From: Hyphomicrobiales bacterium
Lineage (GTDB): Bacteria > Pseudomonadota > Alphaproteobacteria > Rhizobiales > Rhizobiaceae
Length of the DNA: 64,000 nucleotides
Assembly: GCA_026400435.1 (NCBI GenBank)
Contig: JAPLOZ010000095.1
Coordinates: 24,224-88,223, forward strand
Reading direction: 5' to 3'
Positions within the stretch are counted from its first letter, which is position 1, and the number at the start of each line of letters is the position of its first letter. Positions 27,776 to 38,423 of the stretch are shown here, one piece after another. A model generated the notes under the pieces. That model had not been told where the DNA came from. It was given only the letters and a program-made list of their open reading frames with translations, and ran no database searches. The translations under genes and the position numbers were made by a program.

Positions 27776-28678
27776 ATGCCAAGTGCACTACCTCTTACAG
27801 ACTTTGAAGAGCTGGCCCGTACCATGCGGCCGAAGCTGCATCGCTACTGCTCACGCATGGCGGGCTCGTCGATAGACGGCGAGGACATCGTCCAGGACGC
27901 CTTGCTCAAGGCGACGCAGGCGGGCATGGACGCAACGGTCGCCGATCCCGAGGCGTGGCTGTTTCGCATTGCCCACAACGCCGCCATCGATTTCTTGCGT
28001 CGCAGAGTGCGCCTGCAGGCGATTTCCGTCGAGCAACGCGACGAAGAGGCGGTCGCCGACCCCAATGACGAGGTTGGGCGCCACGAAATTGCGGCCATGG
28101 GACTGCGCCCATTCATGAAGCTGTCGCCGGCGGAGCGCAGCAGCGTCATCCTGATGGACGTCATCGGCTATTCGGCGCGTGAAGTCGGCCTGATCATGAA
28201 CGCAACGACACCGGCGGTGAAGGCCGCGCTGCACCGTGGTCGAACGCGGTTGGCCTCGCTCGGCGCGCAGGAGCAAAGCGAGGATGCGGTCGAGCTGTCG
28301 GAGCGCGAACATGAGCGCCTGGCGCACTATGTGGACCGGTTCAACGCGCGCGACTTCGACGCCGTGCGAAAATTGCTCGCTGAAGACGTTCACCTGGAAA
28401 TCGTCGGCCGCATGGAGCTTCGCGGCAAGCGCGAGGTTGAGCGCTACTTTGGCAACTACGGAAGCCGTTTCGACTGGCAGCTTGCGGTCGGAGCGATCGA
28501 GGGACGTCCCGCCGTTCTGTTGCGAAACACAAGCGGAGAAGGCAGCAAGCCAACCAACTTCATCCTGCTCGAATGGCAGGCCGACAGCATAACCAGCATC
28601 AGGGATTTCCACTACACCGCCTACGTCCTAGAATGCGCGCTGGCTGGACCGTCCACCCCCTCGCCGGCCGCGCAATAA
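27776..28678 (+). CDS. ECF-type RNA polymerase sigma factor with SnoaL-like C-terminal domain
   Basis: This 300-residue group IV sigma factor has region 2 at about 8-80 (SIDGEDIVQDALLKA, WLFRIAHNAAIDFLRRR) and region 4 at about 115-165 (LSPAERSSVILMDVIGYSAREVGLI, then PAVKAALHRGRTRL). A ~110-residue SnoaL/NTF2-like domain follows (about 185-290; HYVDRFNARDFDAVRKLL, then YFGNYGSRFDW). Start at 27776 because GGGGGAG lies just upstream. No anti-sigma gene is adjacent; in ECF groups with such a tail, the tail itself modulates activity (family knowledge). Twin promoters imply control of itself and the GST gene. Confidence 0.9.
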   Translation: MPSALPLTDFEELARTMRPKLHRYCSRMAGSSIDGEDIVQDALLKATQAGMDATVADPEAWLFRIAHNAAIDFLRRRVRLQAISVEQRDEEAVADPNDEVGRHEIAAMGLRPFMKLSPAERSSVILMDVIGYSAREVGLIMNATTPAVKAALHRGRTRLASLGAQEQSEDAVELSEREHERLAHYVDRFNARDFDAVRKLLAEDVHLEIVGRMELRGKREVERYFGNYGSRFDWQLAVGAIEGRPAVLLRNTSGEGSKPTNFILLEWQADSITSIRDFHYTAYVLECALAGPSTPSPAAQ

Positions 28679-28777
28679 GCGCCACTGGACGACGGGACCG
28701 GCGAATTTGCGCCGCGGGGTTCTTGACTTCCGCCCCGGGCGCCAGTCCATTTGATGCGGGCGCGCGAGGGTGACGAT

Positions 28778-29176
28778 ATGGAGTTCGCATTTCCATGGCC
28801 GGTGACGCAGGGAGAATGGCTGGCCTGGTGTTCAGCCGCCGTCACCGCGTTTCTCGGCGCAATCCTGCTGTTTGCGCCCGGCATCTCGTTTCGCTTGTTG
28901 AGGCTGCAGCCTAGACCCGAGCGCCCGGAAGCTTATGCCGCCGCCCGCGCCAACATGGCGGGCTTCTATCTTGGACTTGGCCTCTGCTGCCTTTTCCTCG
29001 GTCCCCAGCCCTTTCTTTACCTGGCGCTGGGATGCTCGTGGCTGATCACTGCTTTCGGCCGCATCGTTTCGATGATGTCCGACCGTGGCACCGGCCTGTC
29101 CAACTGGCTTTGGCTGGTCTTTGACATCGTGCTGGCGGGGCTCGCCCTTGCCTTTGCGCTGAGCTTCGTTCCCTGA
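28778..29176 (+). CDS. Four-helix membrane protein, DUF4345-like
   Basis: This 132-residue hydrophobic protein has about four membrane segments (about 15-35, 55-72, 75-92 and 110-130). The pattern of FAPGISFRLL, AGFYLGLGLCCLF and AFGRIVSMMSDRG resembles the small DUF4345 family of unknown function; I am not certain of the assignment. The start at 28778 has GAGGG upstream; a TTG/ATG at 28751-28754 is less likely. It lies 99 bases after the ECF sigma gene on the same strand and may share its transcript, but no GGAATC/CGTC promoter is seen directly ahead of it. Confidence 0.75.
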   Translation: MEFAFPWPVTQGEWLAWCSAAVTAFLGAILLFAPGISFRLLRLQPRPERPEAYAAARANMAGFYLGLGLCCLFLGPQPFLYLALGCSWLITAFGRIVSMMSDRGTGLSNWLWLVFDIVLAGLALAFALSFVP

Positions 29177-29247
29177 TTCCCTGAGGCCTTTCAGCGGCTT
29201 GCCCCGCACTGCGACAAAAGTGCCTGAAAAGCCCGTCCGCCAACGTG

Positions 29248-29276
29248 TTGCGGACTTGGAAAGCCTGTGCTAGACG
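29248..29276 (+). promoter_or_regulatory. Candidate promoter of the atp operon
   Basis: TTGCGG, 17-base spacer, TAGACG, located about 140 bases before the atpH start. This is a moderate match to alphaproteobacterial sigma-70 promoters; other candidates in the 236-base gap are weaker. Confidence 0.4.
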
Positions 29277-29412
29277 GCAAGCGACTTTCGACAGGGGGGT
29301 ACGGAGCGCGTATGCTCGTGTCGGAAAAAATCCAATGAGGCCAGGTACTTAGCCAGCGCAACAGTTGGCCACATGTGACCTGCGGCCGGGCCAGACAGAG
29401 AAAAGACGAACA

Positions 29413-29973
29413 GTGGCACAGTCCAGCTCGCCAGTCTCCGGTATCGCCGAACGTTATGCGGGCTCTCTGTATGAGCTTGCCTTCCAGACCGGCGCCGTTG
29501 AGCAGGCCGAGACCGATCTCGCCCGCTTCGAGGGTATGCTTGCCGAAAGCGCGGACCTCGAGCGCATGATAAAGAGCCCGGTCTTCTCGGCCGAGGAGCA
29601 GCTCAAGGCGGTCGCCGCCATCGCCGACAAGGCGGGAATAGCCGGCTTGGTCGGTAATTTCCTGCGGGTGGTCGCGCAGAACCGCCGTCTGTTCGCCATT
29701 CCGGCGATGATCAAGGCATTCCGCGCCATAGCCGCGGACGCGCGCGGCGAGGTTGCGGCTGAAGTCACCAGCGCGCATCCTCTCTCGGCCTCTCAGCACG
29801 ACGAGCTCAAGGCAGCGCTCAAGAGCGTGACCGGCAAGGATGTCGCAATCGCCGCCACCGTCGACCCTTCGCTGCTCGGCGGGCTGGTGGTTAAGATCGG
29901 CTCGCGCCAGATCGACACGTCGCTCAAGACAAAACTCAATTCGCTCAAGCTTGCACTGAAAGAGGTCGGCTGA
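29413..29973 (+). CDS. atpH: F1F0 ATP synthase subunit delta
   Basis: This 186-residue subunit is the peripheral-stalk connector between F1 and b subunits. The family N-terminus [15 protein letters not shown] is followed by the C-terminal [19 protein letters not shown] and [19 protein letters not shown] segments. I choose the GTG at 29413, which gives the normal rhizobial length; upstream in-frame codons back to 29365 give an unlikely extension, and the ribosome site is weak either way. First gene of atpHAGDC. Its last base is shared with the atpA ATG (TGATG). Confidence 0.95.
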   Translation: MAQSSSPVSGIAERYAGSLYELAFQTGAVEQAETDLARFEGMLAESADLERMIKSPVFSAEEQLKAVAAIADKAGIAGLVGNFLRVVAQNRRLFAIPAMIKAFRAIAADARGEVAAEVTSAHPLSASQHDELKAALKSVTGKDVAIAATVDPSLLGGLVVKIGSRQIDTSLKTKLNSLKLALKEVG

Positions 29974-31502
29974 TGGACATCCGCGCCGCGGAAATTTCCG
30001 CAATCCTAAAGGACCAGATCAAGAATTTCGGCAATGAGGCCGAAGTATCCGAGGTCGGTCAGGTTCTGTCGGTGGGCGACGGCATTGCCCGCGTCTATGG
30101 CCTCGACAATGTCCAGGCCGGCGAAATGGTCGAGTTCCCCGGCGGCATCCGCGGCATGGCGCTGAACCTCGAAAGCGACAATGTCGGCATCGTCATCTTC
30201 GGCGCAGACCGCGACATCAAGGAAGGCGACATCGTCAAGCGCACCGGCTCCATCGTCGACGTGCCTGTCGGCAAGGGCCTGCTCGGACGCGTCGTCGACG
30301 GTCTCGGCAATCCGATCGATGGCAAGGGGCCCATCGTGGCGACAGAGCGCCGCCGCGTCGACGTCAAGGCGCCCGGCATCATACCGCGCAAGTCGGTGCA
30401 CGAGCCGATGTCAACCGGCCTCAAGGCCATTGACGCGCTGATCCCGATTGGCCGCGGCCAGCGCGAGCTGGTCATCGGCGACCGGCAGACCGGCAAGACC
30501 GCCATCATTCTCGACACTTTCCTGAACCAGAGGTCGCTCAACGAAGGCGACGACGAGAGCCAGAAGCTCTATTGCGTCTATGTGGCCATCGGCCAGAAGC
30601 GCTCGACGGTCGCGCAGTTCGTGAAGGTTCTGGAAGAGCGCGGTGCGCTCGAATATTCCATCATCGTTGCCGCAACCGCTTCGGATGCCGCCCCCATGCA
30701 GTTCATTGCGCCGTTCGCCGGTTGCGCGATGGGCGAGTATTTCCGCGACAATGGCATGCACGCCGTGATCGCCTACGACGATCTGTCCAAGCAGGCCGTC
30801 GCCTACCGTCAGATGTCGCTGCTGCTGCGCCGGCCGCCGGGTCGCGAAGCCTATCCGGGCGACGTTTTCTACCTGCACTCGCGCCTTCTGGAACGCGCCG
30901 CCAAGCTGAATGACGACAACGGCAACGGCTCGCTCACCGCCCTGCCGGTCATCGAGACGCAGGCCAACGACGTTTCCGCCTATATCCCGACCAACGTGAT
31001 CTCGATCACCGATGGCCAGATATTCCTTGAGACCAACCTGTTCTTCCAGGGCATCCGCCCTGCCGTCAACGTCGGCCTCTCGGTGTCGCGCGTCGGCTCG
31101 TCGGCGCAGATCAAGGCGATGAAGCAGGTTGCCGGCTCGATCAAGGGCGAGCTTGCCCAGTACCGCGAGATGGCTGCCTTCGCGCAGTTCGGCTCCGATC
31201 TCGACGCTGCGACCCAGCGCCTGCTCAACCGCGGCGCACGCCTGACGGAACTGCTCAAGCAGCCGCAGTTCTCGCCGCTCAAGACCGAGGAACAGGTCGT
31301 CGTCATTTTTGCCGGCGTCAATGGCTACCTCGACAAGCTGACGGTGCCGCAGGTCGGCAAATTCGAGCAGGGCCTGCTTGCCCACATGCGCGCGGACGGC
31401 AAGGATGTGCTCGACGCCATCCGCCTCGAAAAGCAGATCAGCGACGACACCCGGGCCAAGCTCAAGGGCCACATCGACGCGTTCGCAAAGAACTTCGCCT
31501 GA
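29973..31502 (+). CDS. atpA: F1F0 ATP synthase subunit alpha
   Basis: This 509-residue non-catalytic nucleotide-binding subunit of F1 has P-loop GDRQTGKT (about 169-176), the arginine-finger region [10 protein letters not shown] (about 370) and the ATPase signature [10 protein letters not shown]. Full length. Start overlaps the atpH stop by one base; atpG follows after 15 bases. Confidence 0.98.
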   Translation: MDIRAAEISAILKDQIKNFGNEAEVSEVGQVLSVGDGIARVYGLDNVQAGEMVEFPGGIRGMALNLESDNVGIVIFGADRDIKEGDIVKRTGSIVDVPVGKGLLGRVVDGLGNPIDGKGPIVATERRRVDVKAPGIIPRKSVHEPMSTGLKAIDALIPIGRGQRELVIGDRQTGKTAIILDTFLNQRSLNEGDDESQKLYCVYVAIGQKRSTVAQFVKVLEERGALEYSIIVAATASDAAPMQFIAPFAGCAMGEYFRDNGMHAVIAYDDLSKQAVAYRQMSLLLRRPPGREAYPGDVFYLHSRLLERAAKLNDDNGNGSLTALPVIETQANDVSAYIPTNVISITDGQIFLETNLFFQGIRPAVNVGLSVSRVGSSAQIKAMKQVAGSIKGELAQYREMAAFAQFGSDLDAATQRLLNRGARLTELLKQPQFSPLKTEEQVVVIFAGVNGYLDKLTVPQVGKFEQGLLAHMRADGKDVLDAIRLEKQISDDTRAKLKGHIDAFAKNFA

Positions 31503-31517
31503 ACTGACGGATAAGGC

Positions 31518-32402
31518 ATGGCCTCGCTAAAAGACCTCCGCAACCGGATCGCCTCGGTCAAGGCGACGCAGAAGATCACCAAGGCGATGCAGATGGTCGC
31601 CGCGGCGAAGCTGCGCCGCGCGCAGGAAGCGGCCGAGGCAGCTCGACCCTATTCGCAGCGCATGGGCGCCGTACTCGCCAACATCGCGCAGGCGGTCGGC
31701 GGCGGCGGCGATGCCCCCGCGCTAATGACCGGCACCGGGAAGGACGATACCCATCTTCTGGTCGTCTGCACCGCCGAACGCGGACTTTGCGGCGGCTTCA
31801 ACAGCCAGATCGCGCGATTTGCGCGGGACCATATCCGCCGCTTGCAGGGCCAGGGCAAGACTGTGAAGATCATCTGCGTGGGCAAGAAGGGTTTCGACAT
31901 CCTTCGTCGCGACTTCGCCTCGCTGATCATCGACCGAGTCGACCTGCGCGAGGTAAAGACGCTCGGCTTTGTCAACGCCGACGCAATCGCCAGGAAAATC
32001 ATCGGCCTCTTCAACGAGGGCGGCTTCGACATCTGCACGCTGTTCTATTCCGAGTTCAAGTCGGTAATTAGCCAGGTTCCGACCGCGCTTCAGGTCATAC
32101 CGGCCGCGGCTTCGGTGGCTGCCGGCGCCGCCGAATCCGGCGGCACGGCTGCCTACGAGTATGAGCCCGAGCCAGGCGAAATCCTGTCGGACCTCATTCC
32201 GCGCAACATTTCCGTGCAGGTTTTCCGGGCGCTGCTCGAAAACGCAGCCGGCGAGATGGGCGCCAAGATGAGCGCCATGGACAATGCCACGCGCAACGCA
32301 GGCGAAATGATCGGCAAGCTGACGATCACCTACAACCGCCAGCGTCAGGCACAGATCACCAAAGAACTCATCGAGATCATTTCGGGCGCGGAAGCGCTCT
32401 AG
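31518..32402 (+). CDS. atpG: F1F0 ATP synthase subunit gamma
   Basis: This 294-residue central rotor shaft has the N-terminal coiled-coil [21 protein letters not shown] and the C-terminal helix [16 protein letters not shown]...[13 protein letters not shown] that penetrates the alpha3beta3 barrel. Typical alphaproteobacterial length. Third gene of the operon; 57 bases before atpD. Confidence 0.97.
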   Translation: MASLKDLRNRIASVKATQKITKAMQMVAAAKLRRAQEAAEAARPYSQRMGAVLANIAQAVGGGGDAPALMTGTGKDDTHLLVVCTAERGLCGGFNSQIARFARDHIRRLQGQGKTVKIICVGKKGFDILRRDFASLIIDRVDLREVKTLGFVNADAIARKIIGLFNEGGFDICTLFYSEFKSVISQVPTALQVIPAAASVAAGAAESGGTAAYEYEPEPGEILSDLIPRNISVQVFRALLENAAGEMGAKMSAMDNATRNAGEMIGKLTITYNRQRQAQITKELIEIISGAEAL

Positions 32403-33959
<1,557 letters not shown>

Positions 33960-33962
33960 TCG

Positions 33963-34066
33963 GTGAATGGTCAATAGTGAATGGTGAATGGAGAGCGGTG
34001 ATCGTGAAGCAGTGACTTGTTGCGGTCGTTCCATCGACCATTGACTATTCACTCTTGACCATTCAC
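33963..34066. repeat. Long imperfect inverted repeat between atpD and atpC
   Basis: The arms 33963-33991 and 34031-34066 are built from repeated GTGAATGGTCAATAGTGAATGG-like units and pair over most of their length around a ~39-base loop. The internal tandem character (GTGAATGG, GTGAATGG, TGAATGG) suggests a mobile palindromic repeat that landed inside the operon. It ends 10 bases before the atpC ATG and leaves atpC without a visible Shine-Dalgarno. Confidence 0.8.
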
Positions 34067-34076
34067 CCAAAAACCG

Positions 34077-34475
34077 ATGGCTGCATCCTTCCAGTTCGAT
34101 CTCGTATCTCCCGAACGGCTGCTTGTGTCCGAGGAGGTGGAATCGGTCGTCATTCCGGGTGCGGAAGGCGAGATGACGATCCTCGCAAACCACGCGCCGG
34201 TCATGACGACCGTCAAGCCGGGCGTCGTGACCGTGACGACCGCGTCAGGCTCCACCGAGCGCTATTGCGTGTTCGGCGGCTTCGCCGACATTCTGCCGAC
34301 CGGTTGCACGCTGCTCGCGGAATCGGCGGTGGCAGTCGGCTCCATCGATCGCAACGACCTCGCCAAGCGCATGCAGAATGCGCGCGAGGACTTGGCGGAC
34401 GCCAAGGACGCAACGACTCGCCAGAAGGCGCAGGAGTATCTGGACCACCTCTCGACACTCGAGGCAGCGATCTAG
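34077..34475 (+). CDS. atpC: F1F0 ATP synthase subunit epsilon
   Basis: This 132-residue subunit regulates rotation. It has an N-terminal beta-sandwich (FQFDLVSPERLLVSEEVESVVIPGAEGEM...HAPVMTTVKPG) and a C-terminal helical pair (about 88-130). Last gene of the operon. The ten bases before the ATG (CCAAAAACCG) contain no purine-rich ribosome site, unlike the other atp genes. A strong terminator follows. Confidence 0.96.
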   Translation: MAASFQFDLVSPERLLVSEEVESVVIPGAEGEMTILANHAPVMTTVKPGVVTVTTASGSTERYCVFGGFADILPTGCTLLAESAVAVGSIDRNDLAKRMQNAREDLADAKDATTRQKAQEYLDHLSTLEAAI

Positions 34476-34523
34476 AGCATCCAGCAGGGCTGCGCTGGTT
34501 TTGCGACCGGAAAGGACAAATTG

Positions 34524-34553
34524 AAAAGGCGAGGCAGTTGCCTCGCCTTTTTC
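34524..34553 (+). terminator. Rho-independent terminator of the atp operon
   Basis: AAAAGGCGAGGC-AGTT-GCCTCGCCTTTT is a perfect 12-base stem with a four-base loop, followed by further T residues. The A-run on the other side makes it bidirectional, also serving the convergent PPOX gene. Confidence 0.93.
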
Positions 34554-34577
34554 GTTTCCTCGGGCGCCTGGCGCGGG

Positions 34578-35198
34578 TCACCACATGGATTTGGCGTACG
34601 CGTCATCCAGCCACCGGTCGGTCTTTTCAGCCGGTTCCTCGAGCGCCAGTTGGTCGCGCAGAATCTCCCCCAGCGTCGGCATTGACTTGCGGTCGGACCA
34701 GCTTTCAGGCTGCCACAGTTGCGAGCGCATGAAGGCTTTAGCGCAGTGCATGTATGCCGATTTCACCGTGACCACGACAACGCTGACCGGCTGCTTCCCT
34801 TCGACGGTGAAGCGCTCGCGCAGCGCCGGATCCAGCGTGATCTTCGCTTCACCGTTGACCCGCAGCGTCTCGTTCATGCCGGGGATGAGAAACAGCAGGC
34901 CTATCGCCGGGTCGAGGATGATGTTTTCCAGCGTGTCGAGCCGGTTGTTGCCGGGCCGGTCGGGTATCGCAATGGTCGTTTCGTCCAGAACGGCGGCGAA
35001 GCCGGGCTTGTCGCCTTTCGGCGTCACATCGGCGTTGCCCTTGCCGTCTGAGGACCCGATCAGCACGAACGGGCTGCGCGCGATGAAGGCCCGGCAATGG
35101 GCGTCTAGCCGTCCGAGTTCCTTGCGTATGGGGTTGGAGTCCGGCTCCGGCGTCTTGTAGACGGTCCGCAATTGCTCGTGAGACGTGACGAAGTCCAT
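34578..35198 (-). CDS. Pyridoxamine 5'-phosphate oxidase family FMN-binding protein
   Basis: This 206-residue protein has the split-barrel flavin fold, with SPFVLIGSSDGKGNADVTPKGDKPGF, ETTIAIPDRPGNNRLDTLENI and GLLFLIPGMNETLRVNGEA. It resembles the MSMEG_1061-type PPOX subfamily. Likely an FMN- or F420-type redox protein of unknown substrate. The ATG at 35198 follows GGGAGGG; the frame is open to 35306 but the added residues are implausible. It is 14 bases after the YciB gene and probably the last gene of the dapF-mtaB-ftsY-yciB run. Confidence 0.87.
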   Translation of the reverse strand: MDFVTSHEQLRTVYKTPEPDSNPIRKELGRLDAHCRAFIARSPFVLIGSSDGKGNADVTPKGDKPGFAAVLDETTIAIPDRPGNNRLDTLENIILDPAIGLLFLIPGMNETLRVNGEAKITLDPALRERFTVEGKQPVSVVVVTVKSAYMHCAKAFMRSQLWQPESWSDRKSMPTLGEILRDQLALEEPAEKTDRWLDDAYAKSMW

Positions 35199-35212
35199 GG
35201 TGAACCCTCCCG

Positions 35213-35863
35213 CTATTTCTTCTGCAGCTTTTCGTCGAGCGAATGGCGCATGATCAACGGCATCTGGCTCAGCGTGAAGATCAGCGTGATTGGCATGATT
35301 CCCCACACCTTGAAGGCAACCCAGACGTCAGTCGAGAAGCTGCGCCAGACTATCTCGTTGAGGGCGGCCAGAAGCAGGAAGAACAGCCCCCAGCGCAATG
35401 TCAGCTTGCGCCACCCTTCGGCGTCAAGGCTGAAGGCCGAATCGAAGACATAGCCGAGCAGCGACTTGCCGAAGTAGAGGCCACCCAGAAGGGCGCCGCC
35501 GAACAACGTGTTGATAATGGTCGGCTTCATCTTGATGAAAACATCGTCCTGCAGCCACAGCGTAAGCCCGCCGAAGACGAATACGACCACACCCGATACC
35601 AGCGGCATGATTGGCAGCGTCCTGATGAGCAGCCATGAGGCCGCGAGCGCGATCGCCGTTGCTATCATGAAGAGGCCGGTGGCGACGAAGATCGGGCCGC
35701 CGAAAGCGTGCAGGGCCGGAAATTTCCCGACCAGCCATTCGCCGCGCGCGTTTGCGAAGAAGAAGACCATCAGCGGTCCAAGCTCCAGCGCCAGCTTCAG
35801 CAGCGGATTGGTATCTTTTTTCTTCGGGTCGCTCGGGTCGCGTTCGATGATGGACGGATTCAT
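35213..35863 (-). CDS. yciB: Septation protein A (YciB/IspZ family)
   Basis: This 216-residue inner-membrane protein has about five to six transmembrane segments. [21 protein letters not shown] and [17 protein letters not shown] at the N-terminus and [24 protein letters not shown] in the middle are family hallmarks. YciB affects cell division and envelope synthesis in enterobacteria and intracellular septation in Shigella. The ATG lies six bases after the ftsY stop, so it is co-transcribed. Confidence 0.92.
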   Translation of the reverse strand: MNPSIIERDPSDPKKKDTNPLLKLALELGPLMVFFFANARGEWLVGKFPALHAFGGPIFVATGLFMIATAIALAASWLLIRTLPIMPLVSGVVVFVFGGLTLWLQDDVFIKMKPTIINTLFGGALLGGLYFGKSLLGYVFDSAFSLDAEGWRKLTLRWGLFFLLLAALNEIVWRSFSTDVWVAFKVWGIMPITLIFTLSQMPLIMRHSLDEKLQKK

Positions 35864-35869
35864 TGTTGA

Positions 35870-37132
35870 CTACGCCACTCCCGCGATCGCCTTGGCGAAA
35901 TCGCTTGCCGAAAAGGGTTCGAGATCGTCGACCTGTTCGCCGACGCCGATGAAATAGACCGGCAGCTTGTGCTTTGCCGCGATCGCCACAAGGATGCCGC
36001 CGCGCGCCGTTCCGTCAAGCTTGGTCATCACCAGCCCGCTGACGCCCGCCACGTTGCGGAATATCTCGACCTGGTTGAGCGCATTCTGGCCGGTCGTTGC
36101 GTCGACCGTCTGGAGAACCGTATGCGGCGCGTCGGAATCGTGCTTGCTGAGCACGCGCACCATCTTCTCGAGTTCCGCCATGAGTTCGACGCGGTTCTGC
36201 AGCCGCCCCGCGGTGTCTATGATCAGCACGTCCGTGCCGGCGGCCTTGGCCTTCTCATAGGCGTCGAAAGCCAACCCCGCCGCATCCGCGCCAAGCTTCG
36301 AGGAAACCACTTCGGAGCCTGTGCGCTCGCCCCAGATCTTCAACTGCTCAATAGCGGCGGCGCGGAAGGTGTCGCCCGCGGCGAGCATCACCTTCAGTCC
36401 GCCTGCGGTGAGTTTGGCGGCGAGCTTGCCGATCGTTGTCGTCTTGCCGGTTCCGTTGACGCCGACCACCAGGATGACATGCGGCTTGGTGGAAAGGTCA
36501 AGCTCCAGCGGCCTGGCGACCGGGGTCAGCACCTTTTCGATCTCTGCGGCCATGATCGTGCGCACATCGGCATCCGAGACGTCCCGCCCATAGCGGGCAG
36601 CCGACAGAGCGCCCGTCACACGAAGCGCCGTCTCCATGCCGAGATCGGCGCGGATCAGCACGTCCTCCAGGTCCTGCAGTGATTCTTCGTCGAGGCGTTT
36701 CTTGGTGAAGACGCCGGCGATATTGCCGGAAAGTTCGCGCGACGAGCGCGCCAGCCCCTGGCTCAGGCGCTGGAACCAGGCAGTTCTTGGCGGCTCGGGC
36801 TCAGGCGGCGCCGGCGGGACATACTGCTCGACAGTCTTAGAGACTGTGAACTTCTGCGCTGGCCTTTCTGTCCCACCGAGGCCGTCATCCTCGGGCTTGT
36901 CCCGAGGATCTGCTGGCGAGCTATCGGCCACGACCCGATTCGATGCCGCTGAAGGTTCCGTACCGCCTGGATCCGAATTCTCGGCATATCCTCGGGACAA
37001 GCCCGAGGATGACGGTGGGACCAGGCTGTCTTCTTCTCCTGCACGCGCAGGCGACTCCGCTTCCACGGGCGCAGGATTTGCGCCGGACTGCTGACCGAAC
37101 GAAAATACCTTCCTCAGGAACCCGATCGCCAT
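35870..37132 (-). CDS. ftsY: Signal recognition particle receptor FtsY
   Basis: This 420-residue SRP GTPase receptor docks ribosome-SRP complexes at the membrane. The acidic, low-complexity A region (about 1-120) is followed by the N domain (LARSSRELSGNIAGVF onward) and G domain with GVNGTGKTTTIGKLA, DTFRAAAIEQL, DTAGR and TKLDGTARGG. Residues about 38-89 are encoded by a palindromic repeat inserted in frame (SSSGLSRGYA and DPRDKPEDDG). Start at 37132, four bases after the mtaB stop. Confidence 0.96.
   Translation of the reverse strand: MAIGFLRKVFSFGQQSGANPAPVEAESPARAGEEDSLVPPSSSGLSRGYAENSDPGGTEPSAASNRVVADSSPADPRDKPEDDGLGGTERPAQKFTVSKTVEQYVPPAPPEPEPPRTAWFQRLSQGLARSSRELSGNIAGVFTKKRLDEESLQDLEDVLIRADLGMETALRVTGALSAARYGRDVSDADVRTIMAAEIEKVLTPVARPLELDLSTKPHVILVVGVNGTGKTTTIGKLAAKLTAGGLKVMLAAGDTFRAAAIEQLKIWGERTGSEVVSSKLGADAAGLAFDAYEKAKAAGTDVLIIDTAGRLQNRVELMAELEKMVRVLSKHDSDAPHTVLQTVDATTGQNALNQVEIFRNVAGVSGLVMTKLDGTARGGILVAIAAKHKLPVYFIGVGEQVDDLEPFSASDFAKAIAGVA
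36882..37015. repeat. Palindromic repeat element inserted within ftsY
   Basis: Two 32-base arms (36882-36913 and 36984-37015) are inverted copies differing at one base. Each holds its own small palindrome CCTCGGGCTTGTCCCGAGG or its complement, and partial homology extends outwards to TCCCACC/GGTGGGA. The ~70 bases between the arms are non-repetitive here. The insertion preserves the ftsY frame and, because of its symmetry, encodes SSSGLSRG- and PRDKPEDDG-like peptides on both strands. Confidence 0.88.
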
Positions 37133-37136
37133 CGTG

Positions 37137-38423
37137 TCAGGCGGCCCGGGCAACGGAGATCGGTGCGGCCAACAGACGCTCGCCGTCATGGCCCGTGATG
37201 ACGGCTTTGACTATCTCGCCTGGCTCCCCGGCGTCGAGCGATGTCAGCGCAAAGCCTTCGGTCCGGCCGAGGCCGGCGCGCTCGATCAGCACCGCCTGGG
37301 TCGTACCGGCAAGCGAAACGAGGTGGCGCGCGTAGGTTTGCGCGCCGGCTGCCCGCAGCCGCGCGGCGCGTTGCTTGACGATCTCGCGGCGTACCTGCGG
37401 CATGCGCGCGGCCGGCGTACCTTCGCGCGGAGAATATGGAAAGACGTGGAGATGGGTGAGCCCGCACTCCTCGACGATATCAAGCGACTTCTCGAACATC
37501 GCATCTGTCTCGGTCGGGAAACCCGCGATGATGTCGGCGCCGAACACGACATCTCGTCGCAAGGCACGTACTTCTTCGCAAAAGCGGATGGAATCGTCTC
37601 GGCTGTGGCGGCGCTTCATCCGCTTCAAAATCATGTCGTCGCCCGACTGCAGCGAGAGATGCAGATGGGGCATCAGCCTGGATTCCGCGGCGATTGCCTC
37701 CATGAGTTCGCCGTCTGCCTCGATCGAATCGATGGAAGACAAGCGCAACCGCCGCACATCCGGAACCTGGCGCAGGATTGTCTTGACCAGCCGGCCGAGC
37801 CGGGGAGCGCCCGGCAGGTCGGCGCCATAGCTGGTGAGGTCGACGCCCGACAACACGACTTCAGCGTAGCCGTTGCCGGCGAGCCGCTTGACCTGCTCGA
37901 CCACAGCGCCCATCGGCACGGAGCGTGAATTTCCCCGGCCGTAGGGGATGATGCAGAAGGTGCAGCGATGGTCGCAGCCGTTCTGCACCTGCACGAATGC
38001 ACGCGCGCGTCCCTCGATGGCGTCGACCATGTGGGAGGCCGTCTCCCGCACCGAGAAGATATCGTTGACGCGGGCTTTCTCGAAATCGTTGACGCCGAAA
38101 TCGGGCAGCGCCCGATAATTGTGGCTTTCCAGCTTTTCAGCGTTGCCGAGCACGAGATCGACCTCGTCCATCTCGGCGAACGAAGCCGGCTCGGTCTGCG
38201 CCGCGCAGCCGGTGACGATGATCCTTGCGCCGGGATTCTCGCGCCGCGCCTTGCGGATCGACTGCTTGGCCTGGCGCACGGCTTCGGCCGTCACGGCGCA
38301 GGTGTTGAAGATGACGGCGCCGTCCTTCAACGCGCCGAGACCGGCAGCCGTGGCTTCGCGCCGCATCACTTCCGATTCATAGGTGTTGAGCCGGCAGCCG
38401 AAGGTGACGATCTCCACGCCCAT
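37137..38423 (-). CDS. mtaB: tRNA t6A37 methylthiotransferase MtaB
   Basis: This 428-residue radical-SAM enzyme adds a methylthio group to t6A37 in ANN-decoding tRNAs. The N-terminal UPF0004 domain holds three cluster cysteines (Cys10, Cys42, Cys73). The radical-SAM motif CDHRCTFC has Cys150, Cys154 and Cys157. A C-terminal TRAM-like region follows (about 365-425). Its start overlaps the dapF stop by one base. MtaB rather than MiaB is favoured by the TFGCRLNTYES opening and length. Confidence 0.94.
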   Translation of the reverse strand: MGVEIVTFGCRLNTYESEVMRREATAAGLGALKDGAVIFNTCAVTAEAVRQAKQSIRKARRENPGARIIVTGCAAQTEPASFAEMDEVDLVLGNAEKLESHNYRALPDFGVNDFEKARVNDIFSVRETASHMVDAIEGRARAFVQVQNGCDHRCTFCIIPYGRGNSRSVPMGAVVEQVKRLAGNGYAEVVLSGVDLTSYGADLPGAPRLGRLVKTILRQVPDVRRLRLSSIDSIEADGELMEAIAAESRLMPHLHLSLQSGDDMILKRMKRRHSRDDSIRFCEEVRALRRDVVFGADIIAGFPTETDAMFEKSLDIVEECGLTHLHVFPYSPREGTPAARMPQVRREIVKQRAARLRAAGAQTYARHLVSLAGTTQAVLIERAGLGRTEGFALTSLDAGEPGEIVKAVITGHDGERLLAAPISVARAA

